This document shows, piece after piece, positions 4,955-6,689 of a stretch of 6,689 bases of DNA (position 1 is its first letter; each line of letters starts with the position of its first letter). Location: the NCBI GenBank assembly GCA_018364455.1, contig JAGZLW010000073.1, positions 1 to 6,689 on the forward strand, given 5' to 3'. Position numbers and translations under genes: made by a program. This stretch comes from Streptococcus mitis (GTDB lineage: Bacteria > Bacillota > Bacilli > Lactobacillales > Streptococcaceae). The notes under the pieces were generated by a model. That model was not told the origin of the DNA, did not search any database, and was given only the letters and a program-made list of their open reading frames with translations.

Positions 4955-6689
4955 ATGGCATTAAGCAAAGAAGAAGCCAAAAGATTATCTATTATTTCTG
5001 TTGCAGAACAACTAGGCATAGAGTTAAAGCGTACAGGAAGCTATAGCTATACTTGGACAGAGCACGATTCATTTGTAATAGACACAAAGAAAAATGAATT
5101 TCACTGGAATTCAAGAACTGAATTTGGAGATGTCATTCAGTTAGTTCAAACCATACGAGGTGTTTCTTACAAGGAGGCGATGCATTTTTTAGAAACTGGA
5201 GAATTTAAGGAAGTCGATCTAGAAGCTCAGACAGCCTCAAAAGAGCTTTTTAGCTATCACTTGGAAAGATATGAGCGTCAGGACTTCAGCGCCTCTAGAC
5301 GCTATTTGAAAGCACAGAGAGGCCTTTCAGATGATACGATTAACTTCTTTATTAGCCAAGGCAGTATAGCGGAAGCAATCCGAAAAAAAGGAGACTATTT
5401 TGAGCCTGTGATCGTCTTTAAGTATAAGGACAACATAGGCTTTTTAGCTGGAGCGAGTCTTCAGGGAATAGTAGAGAATCGGGAGCACTATCCTGAACGC
5501 GGACGCCTAAAACAAATTATGAGAAATTCAGACGGACAACTAGGCTTTTCAATTGATATTGGGAATCCTAAACGTTTAGTATTTGCGGAAGCTCCAATCG
5601 ATCTAATGAGCTACTATGAGCTTCATAAAGATAGGCTTCAGGATGTCCGCTTAATAGCTATGGATGGAGTAAAAGAAGGAATCATTAGTAGACGGTTTAT
5701 GGAATTGTATGCAGAGACAAATGATAAATCCTACCAAGTCAATCAGAATACTGGGAAAGCTCTAGAAGTAGTCGCTAGAACAACGAACTATTTTAAAGAT
5801 GGTCAGCATCAGGATATGATTACCTTGGCTGTAGATAATGATATGGCTGGCCATAAATTTATAACTAGTCTGCAGGAAAAGGGGATTCCAGTACAGATTG
5901 CGATTCCACCTATCTTTCAGAGAGGGCAGGAGAAGGAAGATTGGAATGACTTTCTGAAGGGAGGGAATAACACTCCTAAAGAGTTAGCACATGTTTATAC
6001 AGCAGATGAAAAGTCCTGGCATTACCAGGGCTTTTTTGAGAAGGAACTAGCTCTTGCAAAAGCGCAAGAGCTAACTACAGATGATGTAAAAGCTTTTGTG
6101 TCAGATAGGCAATTGACAAGGGAAGAAGTCCATCAAGAATATCAAACAATTATTAATCAAGAGAGAGGAAGAAAAAATAGTATGTCGAAATTGCATGAGA
6201 ATAGCAGTGATCATGAAGATGATTTAGTAAACAATCCTCAACAAGCTGATAGAATCCCTGTTCAACCGGAAACACAGGCTATAATTGATTCTGGAGAGGT
6301 CAAACAATGGGCTAAACATCCCCATATCTACTTCGTAAAAGGGCTACGTCAAGTAGCTTTAGAACTGACAGAAGAAGGAAAATTTGAGCAATCATCTCAA
6401 TATCTCCCTAATACGGATGAGGAAAAAGAGGTGGTAAATAAGTTACTGTCCAAACAAAAAAAGCAAGATGAAGTAGTTCTAGAAGATGATCAGAGTTCTG
6501 TATTGAACATAGATACTAGCAATTTATCTCCAGAAGATGCGGAATGGCTGAAGCAGAACTGGCATAATATTAACTTCTCAGTAGAACCTAAAAAACAAAT
6601 GTTCATTGATTCAGATAAAACAGTAACCTTTGAAAAACCTTCCGATCCTGTTGGAGATACTTATAAAGCGCAGGAAGAAAATCAGAGTA
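4955..6689 (+). CDS. DUF3991/TOPRIM primase-like protein, 3' end outside window
   Basis: The frame is open from ATG 4955 to the last base (578 codons), so the C-terminus is missing. Residues about 1-80 resemble the zinc-ribbon (CHC2) start of DnaG-type primases in shape: a short helix (SVAEQLGIELKR), a DSFVID strand, FHWN, then GDVIQLVQTIRGVSYKEAMHFL. The zinc ligands are gone and I see no cysteine codon anywhere in the frame. Residues about 110-185 fit DUF3991 (ASRRYLKAQRGLSDDTI; later GFLAGASLQG). Residues about 206-335 are a TOPRIM fold: acidic FAEAPID (Glu212, Asp216), VDNDMAGHKF (Asp294, Asp296) and the closing DWNDFL. The rest is charged, with two similar segments near 450-480 and 530-560. 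TOPRIM domains of this type bind metal and act in nucleotidyl transfer or DNA cleavage; in conjugative elements such proteins are thought to act as primase or DNA-processing factors. That role is inferred. It is last in the visible operon. Confidence 0.88.
   Translation, partial: MALSKEEAKRLSIISVAEQLGIELKRTGSYSYTWTEHDSFVIDTKKNEFHWNSRTEFGDVIQLVQTIRGVSYKEAMHFLETGEFKEVDLEAQTASKELFSYHLERYERQDFSASRRYLKAQRGLSDDTINFFISQGSIAEAIRKKGDYFEPVIVFKYKDNIGFLAGASLQGIVENREHYPERGRLKQIMRNSDGQLGFSIDIGNPKRLVFAEAPIDLMSYYELHKDRLQDVRLIAMDGVKEGIISRRFMELYAETNDKSYQVNQNTGKALEVVARTTNYFKDGQHQDMITLAVDNDMAGHKFITSLQEKGIPVQIAIPPIFQRGQEKEDWNDFLKGGNNTPKELAHVYTADEKSWHYQGFFEKELALAKAQELTTDDVKAFVSDRQLTREEVHQEYQTIINQERGRKNSMSKLHENSSDHEDDLVNNPQQADRIPVQPETQAIIDSGEVKQWAKHPHIYFVKGLRQVALELTEEGKFEQSSQYLPNTDEEKEVVNKLLSKQKKQDEVVLEDDQSSVLNIDTSNLSPEDAEWLKQNWHNINFSVEPKKQMFIDSDKTVTFEKPSDPVGDTYKAQEENQS
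6048..6073 (+). repeat. Perfect 10-bp inverted repeat (hairpin) inside the TOPRIM gene
   Basis: TAGCTCTTGC at 6048-6057 is exactly complementary to GCAAGAGCTA at 6064-6073, with a 6-base loop. It lies within codons 365-373 (LALAKAQEL), just after the TOPRIM domain. No run of T follows, so it is not an intrinsic terminator. It could be an mRNA or single-strand DNA hairpin, or a by-product of a repetitive peptide sequence. Confidence 0.6.

Noticed and set aside
4765..5019. Minus-strand open frame of 84 codons
   Set aside because: It spans the junction between two well-supported plus-strand genes and has no recognisable features.
6048..6073. Hairpin considered as a transcription terminator
   Set aside because: No T run follows the stem and it lies in the middle of an open coding sequence.

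Overview
The window looks like part of the conjugation region of an integrative and conjugative element (ICE), or a related conjugative plasmid, from a low-GC Firmicute. Streptococcus or a close relative (Tn5252-like ICE family) is most likely. This rests on the AT-rich composition, strong purine-rich Shine-Dalgarno sites, and a PcfB-like (DUF3801) gene directly before a VirD4/PcfC-type coupling-protein gene. The host is inferred from gene content and style, not from a database match.

Everything reads on the + strand and is almost wholly coding. From left to right it holds: the last 12 codons of an upstream gene (1-39); a 79-aa coiled-coil protein (50-289); a 305-aa protein with a small N-terminal domain, an acidic linker and a C-terminal coiled coil (282-1199); a PcfB/DUF3801 protein (1201-1749); a VirD4-type coupling ATPase with two membrane segments (1746-3581); an unrecognised 449-aa soluble protein (3594-4943); and a DUF3991/TOPRIM primase-like protein that starts at 4955 and is still open at the right edge (578 codons seen). 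Gaps between genes are 12 bases or less, two junctions overlap, and most ribosome binding sites lie on or against the previous stop codon. I see no promoter, terminator, RNA gene, insertion sequence, CRISPR array or att site, so this is an internal piece of one long, probably translationally coupled operon.

Working model: the coupling ATPase sits in the inner membrane and receives the relaxase-DNA complex. The PcfB-like protein helps it bind cargo, and the coiled-coil proteins may act as accessory or scaffold factors. The TOPRIM protein would process or prime the transferred strand. The role of the 449-aa protein is unknown; its place between the coupling protein and the TOPRIM gene suggests a link between them. 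The oddest points are a Walker A loop with Ser in place of the last Gly in the coupling ATPase, a TOPRIM protein whose primase zinc-ribbon-like N-terminus has no cysteines, and a perfect 10-bp hairpin inside the TOPRIM gene.
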